64,000 nt of DNA from Owenia fusiformis (taxonomy: Eukaryota > Annelida > Polychaeta > Sabellida > Oweniidae). The notes below the pieces were generated by a model. The model did no database searches. It saw only the letters and a program-made list of their open reading frames with translations, and was not told the DNA's origin. Shown here one piece after another: positions 11,101 to 22,900 of this stretch (positions within the stretch are counted from its first letter, which is position 1; each line of letters starts with the position of its first letter). Location of the stretch: NCBI GenBank assembly GCA_903813345.2, contig CAIIXF020000003.1:12416931-12480930 (forward strand). Direction: 5' to 3'. A program made the translations under genes and the position numbers.

Positions 11101-12678
11101 TTTTGAATTTCTAGTTTTAAAATATGCAGCATACTTACATGTTTTTGTATGTGTATTTATTTCTGTCTCAATGATATCTCCATAGGATTTTATGTTCACT
11201 TATCTTCATATTTTTAAATAAATAGATAATTTTTGTCAATTATTCAATGAAACACAAAATGAGGTACGAGATAAAGTTTATAATGTACAAGTTATTTATT
11301 GATTGAATAACAAATTGAATGATATTGGATTTCAGGTATGGTCATTATTCTGATATAACCCAATTAACTAATTTGACTCAGATTTCAGATTGACAGAGTC
11401 CTAAATAATATATTGCTTTTCGAATATTTAATTACTTCAAATTTGAAACATTTTTCTTTTAAAAAAGCTTTCCAACACTCACAAAGTATAATGTAATACA
11501 TATACTTTACTGAAATGTAATTATTTATGCAAATGGACATACACCGTATATCAATAACTTAATTCCCACTGTCTCTTACTTCAGGTGAATACTAGACATG
11601 CTGCAGACCTCATACTAGAGGTGCCCCCTATAGCCTCTCAGAGTCGTGTTGTATCTTGTGATGGTGGTGGTGGGCCATTGGGACACCCTAAGGTGTACAT
11701 CAACCTTGTGAGTACTTTTAGATGAGAAGCACTTTAGAAGTGCTAAATTGACAGCAATGTGTGCTGATAGGTGGATCTGCAGATGTGTAGGCAGCATAAC
11801 AAAAAATTGACATTTTATTGGAAAGAAATGTTCACCTAAATGAGAAGTCCCATTCATTTGAATAAGTGCTCATATCCATGGTGAGTTGATTAATAAAATT
11901 AATCCGTCATTTTGAATTTTGATTTGACCTACTTTCACAACTGTTTTTTAATAAGGGGCGGGGTCAAAATATCAATGTTCATATGGAGACGAAAGTAATT
12001 TCGTTTGGACAACAACCCCCCCCACCCCCCCCCCTCTAGACGAAAGCTTAGGTCACTTCAAAAAAACATTGATTTTCGTGAATTAACACACGTTCCCAAT
12101 TTAACTGCATTGAACTCTTCAAAAGGAGGAGGGAAAAGTACGGAATTTATTTGAAAAATGATCGAATTATCGTCTTTATCTACCGATATTTTGGACCTAT
12201 CACACAAAAAAGCTCACGAACTATTGAAAACAAGCCTTTTTATCAGAACATAGCGCCAGAAAAAGTGGGTAAGTCCAATTATTTTTTGTATATCAGATCT
12301 GCATTATCGATGTTTTTTTGGTCAACGAAAGTGCCCAAAAACCCCTTCCCCCCTCGCGAAAGTACTTTCGTCTCCATATGAACATCGATATTTTGACCCC
12401 GCCCCTAAGACACCTAAATATGAAGAAAAATGATGAAAGTCCCAAGAAGTTCTAGAAAGTGTACCATATTTAGTACCAAGTTGCTGGTATGATACTTGTA
12501 TCTTGTGATTGAAAGAATTGTTATACATTTTCACAATGTGAGCCTTCCGAATGCTGCCATTTTTATGTCTTGACTTATAAGGACTGACTTTCTGTACATT
12601 TTCTACTTGTAGGACCAAGAAGGCAATCACTCATGTACATATTGTGGACTTAGATTCTACAAGGAAGATCACCATTGA
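8151..12678 (+). CDS. NDUFS6: NADH:ubiquinone oxidoreductase subunit S6, mitochondrial (complex I 13-kDa A)
   Basis: Four exons, all phase 0: 8151-8282, 11042-11095, 11585-11707, 12613-12678. They give 124 residues, the same as human NDUFS6. NDUFS6 is a zinc-binding accessory subunit at the base of the complex I matrix arm, needed for late assembly. The N-terminus ([20 protein letters not shown]) is a typical mitochondrial presequence. Exon 1 ends in THTGQ, a family landmark. Exon 3 holds the core [20 protein letters not shown] and exon 4 the C-terminus [10 protein letters not shown]. The zinc ligands are C87, H96, C111 and C114. Splice sites are consensus (gtaaat, gtaag, gtgagt; ttttcag, cttcag, ttgtag). 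Introns 1 and 3 carry several nonautonomous elements. Two AATAAA signals follow the stop within 45 bp. Confidence 0.97.
8529..9067. mobile_element. 539-bp TIR element (MITE) in NDUFS6 intron 1
   Basis: The two 25-bp ends are perfect inverted repeats beginning CCATGGGCTTTCAACTAGAA; a weaker match continues for some 8 bp inward. The direct repeat ATCTA flanks both sides (8524-8528 and 9068-9072), a convincing target-site duplication. The interior is AT-rich with no coding frame. Superfamily not identified. Confidence 0.9.
9667..9695. repeat. 29-nt perfect hairpin
   Basis: AACAGACCGAATAT, one central t, then its exact reverse complement. It could fold as DNA or RNA within NDUFS6 intron 1. It may be an end-to-end remnant of a short TIR element. 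Confidence 0.7.
9798..9894. repeat. 97-bp inverted repeat with 22-bp perfect arms
   Basis: Arms 9798-9819 (atcaacacctgacagtgaca...) and 9873-9894 are exact reverse complements around a 53-nt loop. It lies in NDUFS6 intron 1. It looks like a mini foldback element; no target duplication is obvious. Confidence 0.75.
10037..10312. mobile_element. ~275-bp foldback element in NDUFS6 intron 1
   Basis: The stretch 10054-10090 (tcgccaattgtatgggtttatc...) recurs in reverse complement at 10255-10291 with almost no change, and homology continues outward through 'cattttatgtagttga' / 'taacaacataaaaagtg'. The arms are about 55 bp. Non-coding. Confidence 0.78.
11955..12405. mobile_element. 451-bp PIF/Harbinger-like MITE in NDUFS6 intron 3
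   Basis: Inverted ends start GGGGCGGGGTCAAAATATC and continue for about 45 bp (one or two mismatches). TAA lies directly outside both ends (11952-11954 and 12406-12408). A 3-bp TWA target duplication with G-rich ends suits the PIF/Harbinger superfamily. No transposase is present, so it is nonautonomous; the superfamily call is inference. Confidence 0.82.
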
Positions 12679-12708
12679 CAAAACAAGGACTTAAAAACAA
12701 TAGGAAAA

Positions 12709-12721
12709 AATAAACAATAAA
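12709..12721 (+). terminator. Poly(A) signals of NDUFS6
   Basis: AATAAA at 12709-12714 and again at 12716-12721, 31-38 bp after the stop codon. Confidence 0.7.
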
Positions 12722-12722
12722 T

Positions 12723-14329
12723 ATGCCATTTAGTAATGAAGTTTGCATATAAACTATCATACGGCCTTGCTTGGATAAATAAGTAAATTGTTTAACATAT
12801 CCTAACTCTTTTTCAACTCGGCTTCATAAAAGTAAGATCAGTAATAGCTCTAGCTTCAGTTTTTATAGACATTTGACCAAAATTATAAGAATACAAGAAT
12901 AACAATAATTCAAGAAATTAGAAGATCAATACATTTACAATAAAATGGAAAGAGTCAGCCTTTTGAAAAAATTGTTAAACACAGGGTTTAATTACCATAG
13001 CCTAGACTATTAAAACACAGAAAGCATTTGATCTATTAGCTCTGTTTGTGCATTAATTATTTATTATATATCGAGGTCAAGAAAATCAATCAATAATTCT
13101 GTACTTTGAAAAGGTGCATTTTACAGTTGTTAAGCACTTAAGTTAATTATTTAATGAGGATATGCTACTATGAACATTTTATGTTTATGTTAAAGGTGTC
13201 AACAAGTGTTATCATATAGAAGTTTTACCTTATATGGTCAAAATAGAGTCACCTGACTTATCCTTAGAATATTTTTAAAGATACTGTTGTTTGATGGGAT
13301 ATATGAGACCACTTTGTATTGCCAATATTTTAGAATATTACAAGAATTGTACTAGAGTTGCACAATTTTTGTCTTATGGGTTGTTATCGTGTGCATATTG
13401 TAAATAAACAACAAAGGTAATATGTTGATTATAATAATTAATCTGTTTTATGTTCGTTTTATTATTATGTCACTAGCAGAAGTGGTGACATATTGTTACA
13501 GGCTCCAACCTTTTGTGGACTGTGTTCAGCGGTTGGTGTTTGGACTGTCAGAGCCTGTAATGAAACCCTGGCAGGTAGTGATGTCTTGCATGTTTATGTC
13601 TTGTTTAGAGTCCTAATTTGAATAACTGCAATCTAAAATTTAAAATAATTTGAAATAGGTTTCGAAAATTATTGAAATAGCTGCCAAGATTATACTGAGA
13701 AAAAGTAAAATCCTGCAAACATATTCCAGATAATTGAATCTTTATACAATGCATGTTAAAATCTTAAAGTATAAGTACATCTTTCAGTACTTATGACACC
13801 CTTGTTCCAAAACAAAAGATAAGTGAAAAGGAACAGTATCTCCAATAGTCAACACACATTTTTTTGAAAAGTGCAATGGGAGAATCGAAAAGAGAAAGGG
13901 TGTAAGCATGACTTGATGTGTTTTAAAAAGAGTTCATATACAAGGACGGATTCAGGTACAAGACAGACAATGTAACTGCCGGACCAAATCTGTAGAAATA
14001 TATTTATGATCATACGTTTTCTCAACTAAAACTGCACATGAATTTAATTACCTCATTTGGCCACTTGACTCATTTGCCCCGCCAAACTGCCCCTGATGTA
14101 CACGTATAATATATTCTAGCTAGCAAAAACAATAGTCAATAGCAAACGGATACTAAAATGTTCGCAAAAATAATTAATATCAAATTGTCTGCTTGATGAA
14201 ATATTAAATCAAAATGATATCTGATAATACACGATGTAAATGAATGTTATATTAAAAGTTTTGTTCAAACAATCGTACATTTACGATGATCTTTATACCG
14301 TTATCCACCGGATCGTTTTGTTTATTCTA
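12723..14329. other. Intergenic, no supported gene
   Basis: AT-rich sequence between NDUFS6 and the vWA gene. The only coding-looking patch is a 70-nt stretch at 13502-13571 flanked by 'ttgttacag' and 'gcaggtagtg', which I could not tie to a family (see rejected items). Confidence 0.4.
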
Positions 14330-14405
14330 GATTGAGTTATAACGGCCGTAATTGTGAAAAAGAAATCACTAGAAGTAAATATATTGCTTGGATTAAACAT
14401 TTAAG
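14330..14405 (+). other. Candidate 5' non-coding exon of the vWA gene
   Basis: The first coding exon of the vWA gene begins with its ATG placed directly after a splice acceptor (tttgattacag at 16932), so a non-coding exon must lie upstream. A strong donor AAG|GTAAGTACG at 14405/14406 is the best candidate; the upstream border is a guess. The start coordinate is not supported by any specific signal. Confidence 0.25.
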
Positions 14406-15995
14406 GTAAGTACGTACTAAGATGATATCTCATTTTCGAAGTAATTAGCACACTTTAATGAATATAATTGTACCTTAGTTGAATGGTATCGTTATACATT
14501 TCATGACTTATTGATTGGGTTAAGCTGATGGTCACAGTTGACTAGTTTTTATCAACCATATTGTATGTACATTTGTTAACATAGATATCGAACAGACAAT
14601 GTAATAGTCATGAAGATCCGAAAAATTTGCCAAGAAATTCTATTTTGTTTTAGTGAAAGGCTTGTTTTAGCCGGTGTGAAAGAAATGATGGTCCCCCAAG
14701 GATTATGGTCCCCTTTCTTAACGGCCCTTACTGGCCCTGATTGCGTATAAGATAATGAGGGAAATAGTTGTATTTAGGTCACTATATGAATCAATATAAA
14801 GTAGGACCATAATTTGATAGGACCTCCTATCCTTTTACACCGGAGACATCTTTATATGTCTCTGTTTTAGCACCTACACCCATTTTTCATGTTTGGAATT
14901 GCATTCTGGTCTGAATCGATCGTGATTCTCAGGTCATTTAGAGCATGTCATCTAATTTTTATGTCGAATTTCTTAGTTATTAACTAATTTCTATGCATTT
15001 TTAACTGGTAATTGGAAACTGTCTTCTCTTTATCACGTGAAAAGTTCAGTTTTTTCATTTAGGTACATTTTTCTGGTACACCTAGTAGATCGCCTACGGC
15101 GCTTGATGCGGGAAAGCGACAATAGATAGATCGCCTGATGATGAAGGATTTTGCTCGATTTAAAACATATCATCTCATATAGTCGTTTTGTTGAATGTTT
15201 GGCAAGATTTAGCTTTAATTGCTTTTGATGGAGGGAATTTGTACGTAAACGTGTAGAATTATCGTTTTCTATGGATTTAGGTTCTCCCCTTCTTGGTATT
15301 TACATGTACCAGCCCGATTGAGTGTTTAGGAAATAGCATAATTACTGAATTAGCTGATCCTTGGAAAAACAATTAAATTGGAATGGGTATATCCATTGGG
15401 GTCATAATATCACACATGCACGTTCAAGTTTTATTTAAACGTGTGACTAAACCTGCGAAATATTTTTTATCTTTATTGCGGTACTGCAATCGCTGGCTGT
15501 TCATATATAAAGTTTTGCTTTCATTAAAAGATGTCACTCTTTAAAGCAACTTTCTATACATAAAGTTGAATTTACGGTTATTTTGAAAAAGTTATCAGTT
15601 CAGACATGGTTTCTTTGGTCTTACAGACATAGGGCCTTCATGAGGTTAGCAACTAATGTACAACTCAGGCAATACTATAAATGTAAACATAAAAGTTAAT
15701 CACCCAATGAATGGTTAATGGCCTGTAGGAAAAACATAACAAAGTTTAATGCAACAAATATGTAGACCATAAACATGAATAAAGTTCTGTATTTATAAGT
15801 ATGATGTTAATTTTACTTAAATTATTACCTTGAAGTTCACATACTAATGTCTGATCATAAGTTTGAATAACAGTAATAAAAATAATTTGCTACATTGGTG
15901 ACAAAATGTTTCTAGTTTCCCGTTGAATGTCGAGTCTCGCATCATACGAATGTAATTTTAGGCGATCTGTCTGCATGGGGTGTATTGATGTATGA
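14406..15995. other. Non-coding sequence, probably vWA intron
   Basis: No open frame with protein-like content. Contains the phrase 'acgtgaaaag' and several short AT tracts but no clear repeat or inverted repeat. Confidence 0.35.
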
Positions 15996-15999
15996 CCTC

Positions 16000-16690
16000 T
16001 GGTCGAGAAGGAATTTTCAATATTGCCGCTCGACTCAAAATGGCCGCCATTTAATCTTTGGTAATTCAAATACTAGTCGAGGGATTTGGTTCAAATGTTA
16101 CATGCTGATGACTAGTAACAATGAAGCTTTGCTCAAGAACATATTTTCAAGATTCCCGCTAAATTTTGAAAAAGCCATTTTTCGTAAAAACCGTAATCTT
16201 CAGATAACTCAAATGTCAGTGGATGGATTTGGTTCAAATATTATATGCTGGTGCTTAGAGACACATCAGCTCTGCTTGAGAAGGAATTTTCAAGATGGCA
16301 GCATTTCAAAATGGCCGACATTTTTCGTAAGAGAACGTAATCTTTAATAACTCAAATATCAGTTGACAGATATGGTTCAAATATATGCTGATGCCTAAAG
16401 AAAAAGCAGTTCTGCTCAAGGGAACATTTCCAATATGGCCACTGAATCAAAATGGCCGCCATTTTTCATTAAAAACGTCATCTTTGATGACTCAAATACC
16501 GTCAAACGGATTCGGATCATTTCATATGCTAATGCTCAAAGATAAAGGAAATGATCACCAATTGCCGTTAGAAATATAGAATATAATCTTTGATAACCAA
16601 ACACCAGATGACGGGTTTGGTTCAAATTTTATATGCAACTGCCTAGGGACAAACGAGCTCTCTTCAAGAAGAAATTTTCAAGATGGCCTT
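16000..16690. repeat. Diverged ~135-bp tandem repeat containing 'AAAATGGCCGCCATTTTTC'
   Basis: About five units start near 16035, 16165, 16303, 16447 and 16572. Each carries 'aaaatggccgccattttt', then 'cgtaatctttgataactcaaat', 'gatttggttcaaat', 'atatgctgatgcctaaag' and 'ctgctcaagaaggaattttc'. The units have diverged and vary from 125 to 144 bp. The array ends 240 bp before the vWA start codon. Confidence 0.8.
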
Positions 16691-16932
16691 TATTTATCAA
16701 AACATATTTTGTTCGGTGGGATTTGCTACTCCGTAGAGTTAATTTTTTCTTGCGGCTTGATATTAAAGTGTACATATGATATCAATCGGATTGAATTGAA
16801 TTTTAATTGAACATGGTAACCACGTGAGAATTGTTTTGATTTATACTTTCTAGTTCTGAATATTTTCAGTTACATTTGAGCATTTTATTGCAGAGTAATA
16901 TGTGCTACTATATATCTTTTGTTTGATTACAG

Positions 16933-19900
16933 ATGAACTTGTCATGGTTACCATGTGTTTTGATTTTGACACTGCTATCAGCCAGCAATGCAGTACTAAC
17001 ACACACTCTTCAAGAACATTACCCCCCCGAAATCATGACGGCAGTTTTTGATGCATTTGGTTTTAATGAACGAGGCACTCGCAAACAAGACACCGATGTA
17101 ATAAGGTCAAGGTTTCAGCTTAATGAGTTAAGCCCTAAAACTCAAGAACTATTAAGAAGAGCTGAACGACCATGCACGCCATATAACTGCACAGGTAAAA
17201 CTATACATAGTTATTTGGTGTTTAAGGCCGGTGCATTTCACTTATTCCATTTTTCGGGACAATACTTGATGTTGTATGTTATGTCGGTACATGTACGATG
17301 TACATGTACATGTACATATAGGATCAAGCTTATCAAGCGTGCTTGAATGTTGACAAAGTTCATTACTCTGACACCAAGCGTCCCCCATCTCCCGACATAT
17401 ACAATTACAACTATTAATGTGATGTACACCCTTTACGCTAATCTTGATCGAGGCACAATCAATTAGAGGCAGAATCAGATCTATAGGCGTGACAAAATTA
17501 CAAGCAATATGTACAATTAATCTACCAATCCATTCCTTACAATCTCAAATACAATATATCCAAAAAGAATCACAATATATTATAAATTGGTGAAGTTATT
17601 ATGGATTCAAAGTGCAAAAATGGGTGAAAAATGTTTAAATCCTCCCAATTAGTAAGAATGGTAACCATTCTTATAGAAAATAATACATTATTGTAAATAT
17701 CTTTAGTTTTCTTGAAATAAAGCATGCACTTTGGGGATATTTAGAAAATAGACGTGACAAGTAATGACATGAGCCAGAAATATTCTAAAATTGAAAATTT
17801 TTTTGTTGGCCCTGCTCGCCAAAACTGATTCTCTCTTTAAATCAACTGAAAACAATATTTTAGAGGCAAACTCACCCATTAGAAATGCTACAGTACAAGT
17901 TGAACCCATTTACATGATCAAGGCAGTTGTATCCTGGAAATACAGAGTGAGCCGAAAAAGATAATCCAAACAAATCTTAGTCATGATTTTATGATCATTT
18001 TGAGCATGTTTTGTAAAATGGCTATAAATTGATATAGTGATCATTTGGAATAGATCAATGAAACTCTTTGGAATGAAAGAACAGTGAACAATGTTTAAGT
18101 ATGCCAAATACTGATAGTGCGATATGCTGACATTGGGAGGTGCTTTAATTTTCCATAATCAATAATCGCATACAGTAGTTGATATCATCCATATGCATAC
18201 CCATGGTTTTGAACCAATACTCAATAATTAAAGTTTAAAGGGAGCATGTAGAATTCAGATTCAGAATGGCTATTGATATCATCCATATGCATACCCATGG
18301 TTTTGAACCAATACTCAATAATTAAAGTTTAAAGGGAGCATGTAGAGTTCAGATTCAGAATGGCTATTGATATCATCCATATGCATACCCATGGTTTTGA
18401 ACCAATGAACCAATACCAAATAAAACCAAATAAAATGTACAGTGAAAAAAGGGACCATCGTACACTTTAGATGTACGGTGTCGCTGTTAACTGATTTGAA
18501 GCAAAGATAAAAATGTAGGTTTGATGTAGGTGAAAATATTCGACACCCTTAGACGACAGGGGAGGAAATGATCAAAGGAAATGTGAAAAAAACAAACTTT
18601 TCCAACCTACCAATTATATGGGTAGATTAACCACGAAAAAATCAAGCACTGTTCGAAAAATATTTAACGTTATTACAATAATGTCTTCCCAAACGAATAC
18701 ACACGAAATCAAACATGAATTCCTAATGTATTCTTCGGATAATTTCTTTAAAATGGGACATGGGAGGAAATGGTCAAAGGAAATGTGTAAAAAACAACAT
18801 TTTCCAACCGACCAATTGTATGGGTAGATTACAACGAAAAAATGTTCGAAAATCTTTTAACGTTATTAGAAAGTTAAATGTCTTCCTAAAAGAATACACA
18901 CAAAAGCAAACATGAAATCTTTAATGTATTCCTCAGATATTTAATGTACCATTAATCATAATGATAGACATAATATAATATTAAAATACAATTATAGATG
19001 GAAACATGAGGAATTAACCGCATGCTATAGATTATGGTGCTGAATTCGCTTAATTTTAAATTACATCAACCGTACTTCTCCCTAACTATTTTAAAATAAT
19101 AAACTTATTTATATTTATTTATTAAGATTTTTGTTTAATTTCAGACGAACCAAAAGTTCCACCCATAAACCTGTGCATCATTATACAGAAGTCATGTACG
19201 GTGAAATCCAGTGATGTAAAGCTGGCTTACAATCATGCTAGAGCTATCATTAAGACCATTAACAATGCTGATGTAATTAGTACTGTCATATACTCGGCTG
19301 AGGGAGAAGTACAGGTAAATATGGCAAAAATTACATGTGATAAGTGGGAAATGAATGAGTATTAAGGAAAAGTACGGTACATGTAATTAGGAGGAGGTGG
19401 ATGAGGAATTAGGACAAGCACATTATGTAATTAGGAGGACATGATTAGGTAATTAGGAGAAGAACAGTGTTCATCTATGTAATTAGGAGGAGATATATGA
19501 GTAATTGGGAGAGGTGCAATTAGAAGGAGGTGGATGAGTAATTAGGACAAGTACATAATGTGATAAGGGAGACAAGATTGGGTAATTAGGAGAAGAACAC
19601 TGTACATCTATGTAATTAGGAGATGATATATGAGGAATTGAGAGAGGTGTAATTAGAAGGAGATGGATGAGTAATTAGGAGAAGTACAGTATGTAATTAG
19701 GAGGACAAGATTGGGTAATTACGAGAAGAACAGTGTACATCTATGTAATTAGGAGGAGATATATGAGTAATTGGGAGAGGTGCAATTTGGAGGAGATGGA
19801 TGAGTAATTAGGAGAAGTACAGTGTACATGTATGTAATTAGGAGGAGATATATGAGTAATTGGGAGAGGTGCAATTAGGAGGAGATGGATGGGTAATTAG

Positions 19901-22900
19901 GCAAGTACAGAATATGTAATTAGTAGCAATGGATGGGTGAGAAGAACAGTGTACACGTATGTTATTTGGAGGAGACAGCTGAGTAATATCCTAGATGCAA
20001 GTAGAAATAATCTTGATTTACGTCATTAAAAATTCACAATTCAGTCAAACTGGTGTCATATTTGGAATCTACATATAAAATTACATCTATAAATGTGGTT
20101 TTGAAAAGAGTTTATCAACCTTGGAAATTTAATTTTCTTTGAAAATGTGACTTCTAGGTTGGGGAGATTCCCCATAGACCCCATGTTGTAAAACTACAAA
20201 AAGTGAAATATCTTTTCTTGTGTTTGGCAGATAATATTTTCTTTTACTGGACATATTCTAATTTGTATAACTATCACATACATTAGGGTAATATGAAAAG
20301 TGAACCATTAAAACTGATGCATATTCAAGTTTTAGGGAATTTTGTAATACTCTGCCATGTTATTTCCCCCGAATCAGCCACCTGATGGCGAAACTGGTAA
20401 CTACCTACTCGCATCTGAGTAATAAGGAGAGGTTCAGTAGGTGTAATTTGGAGGAGATGAGTTGGTAAATAGGTACATTATATGTAATTATGAGGAGATG
20501 GACGAGTTATTAGGAGAAATACAGTACGTGTAATTAGGATTAGATAATGGGTAATTAGGAGAAGTACAGTAGATGTAATTAGGACGAGCTGGGTGGGTAA
20601 TTAGGAGAAGTACAGAATATGTAATAAGGAGGAGATGAATGGGTAATTAGGAGAAGTACAGTGTGTGTAATTAGGAGGAGATGTATGATTAGTTAGGAGA
20701 AGTACATTATTTGTAATTAGGAGGAGATGGGTGAGTAATTAGGGGAAGCACAGTAGGAGGAGATGGATGAGTAATTAGGAGAAGTGCGTGTAGGGTAATG
20801 AGTAGACTAAAAAGGTAATAAGAGGGGAGAATACTGGTATTTAGGAAGACATTTAAGGTCATTGGAGGGAAGTTCAGGTAATAATGGGATGAAGTACAGG
20901 TAAAGTACAGATGATTAGTGAGATACATGCATTAAAGGGATGCGCAGATGTACAGCCAAATAGGATAGTAGATATACGGGTTATACGCGGGTAATTACGG
21001 GGAGAAGTACATGCACAATTATTTTTTATGATTTCATACACTTTGAAAACTAATTTTGCAAAAATATTTGACTTCTAAAACCTACATTTAAGACCTTCTT
21101 TGACAAAATTACATTAAAGATTTTCCTTATAGTATATTAAAGTGCCCCCTGTGTGATTTATCAATATCTGAATTGGTTTATTGACTTGGGGAGTACACCA
21201 ATAGGAACGTATGTTTCAATCTTAAGTTTTTATGATTAGGACAAACTAAGGAGGACGAAGGGAGCCAAGATCAAGAAAATTAGAAAAATTCTGAAGAAAT
21301 TTAGGCCACCTTCCACGAAGAAACAGATTTGCGAGGACTGTAAGGCCAATACAAAAGATGCCATCCATAAGTGCTGGGATGAGTTCGACAAACATGGAGC
21401 AAACAACACACTGCAAGATGTGATCATTATATACACTGATGGTGTTTCCTTTGATACAAGGTTTGAATAAACTTCTTGGAAACGGGCGGATGAAAGATAA
21501 GTTCACTTGGGAGGGGAGGGATAGAGGAAAAATACAATTGAAATAAGTCTAATGCGATCTACTATAAATTCTATCTCTAAGATAAATTGCTTGTTCCCTT
21601 TTTACAGGAATCTTGCAATATTTTGAAGTAAATGGGAAAATATTAACTGTTTGAGCATATTTAAAAAATATGTACCCCAATGCAAACATTCTTTGAAAAA
21701 AAACCAACGGGCACTTGCTCGCGATTGAACGGATCCGGGATCATTCATACCGGTACCCATGTATGTATTTTCGTATTTTTAGGTTTAACCTTGTGGAGGA
21801 AAGACAGAGAACTCTGGATAAGGTGGAAAGTACAAAACTAAGAACGTCCCCTGTAGTTTCATATGTCTTCAAGTATGATAACCCTAGTGGCCCCGTTAAC
21901 GGTATTTACTCACATAGCAATTTAAATTGAGGCGCTGCATCCATAGATCTTTTTCTTACAAAATTGTCTAGAGTCAAATATCGTGGTTAGCAGTAAGCAC
22001 CCTGACCTATACATGGCCAGGGTCAATAATGGTTAACAGGACCCAAAATTCTTAATTCAGCCTAGGCTTAGTCATGCATAGTAATTTGATAAAGAAACCT
22101 GGAAATTAGAACCAACCCTACCTCCTACACAACACACATTTCTCAAGGTTGAATCGAGGTTGATGGTAAATCGGGGATGATTTAATCTTGATATCAAGCT
22201 TTTCAACATAGATCAACATAATCCTGAATGAACACCGAATCAAGCTTGATATCAAGCTTAAATTGACCCTGAGTTGAATCAGCATTGATTCAAGCCTGAA
22301 TCAAGCTTGATTTAGGTTTAACCTTGTGGAGGAAAGACAGAGAACTCTGGATAAGGTGGAAAGTACAAAACTAAGAACGTCCCCTGTAGTTTCATATGTC
22401 TTCAAGTATGATAACCCTAGTGGCCCCGTTAACGGTATTTACTCACATAGCATTTTAAATTGAGGCGCTGCATCCATAGATCTTTTTCTTACAAAATTGT
22501 CTAGAGTCAAATATCGTGGTTAGCAGTAAGCACCCTGACCTATACATGGCCAGGGTCAATAATGGTTAACAGGACCCAAAATTCTTAATTCAGCCTAGGC
22601 TTAGTCATGCATAGTAATTTGATAAAGAAACCTGGAAATTAGAACCAACCCTACCTCCTACACAACACACATTTCTCAAGGTTGAATCGAGGTTGATGGT
22701 AAATCGGGGATGATTTAATCTTGATATCAAGCTTTTCAACATAGATCAACATAATCCTGAATGAACACCGAATCAAGCTTGATATCAAGCTTAAATTGAC
22801 CCTGAGTTGAATCAGCATTGATTCAAGCCTGAATCAAGCTTGATTTAACACTAAATCAACCCAAGGGCAATTATCAATGCTTGTGAAAATCAATGTTGAT

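Noticed and set aside
13502-13571. Possible exon reading APTFCGLCSAVGVW between 'ttgttacag' and 'gcaggtagtg'
   Set aside because: The start resembles a C1-type PTFC..C phrase but later Cys/Gly positions do not fit, and no partner exons were found.
18181-20000. CRISPR-like array
   Set aside because: Repeats are contiguous minisatellites without unique spacers, and the genome is eukaryotic.
21236-21506. Two hydrophobic minus-strand frames
   Set aside because: They are antisense shadows of vWA exon 3, which carries the clear IIIYTDG motif on the plus strand.
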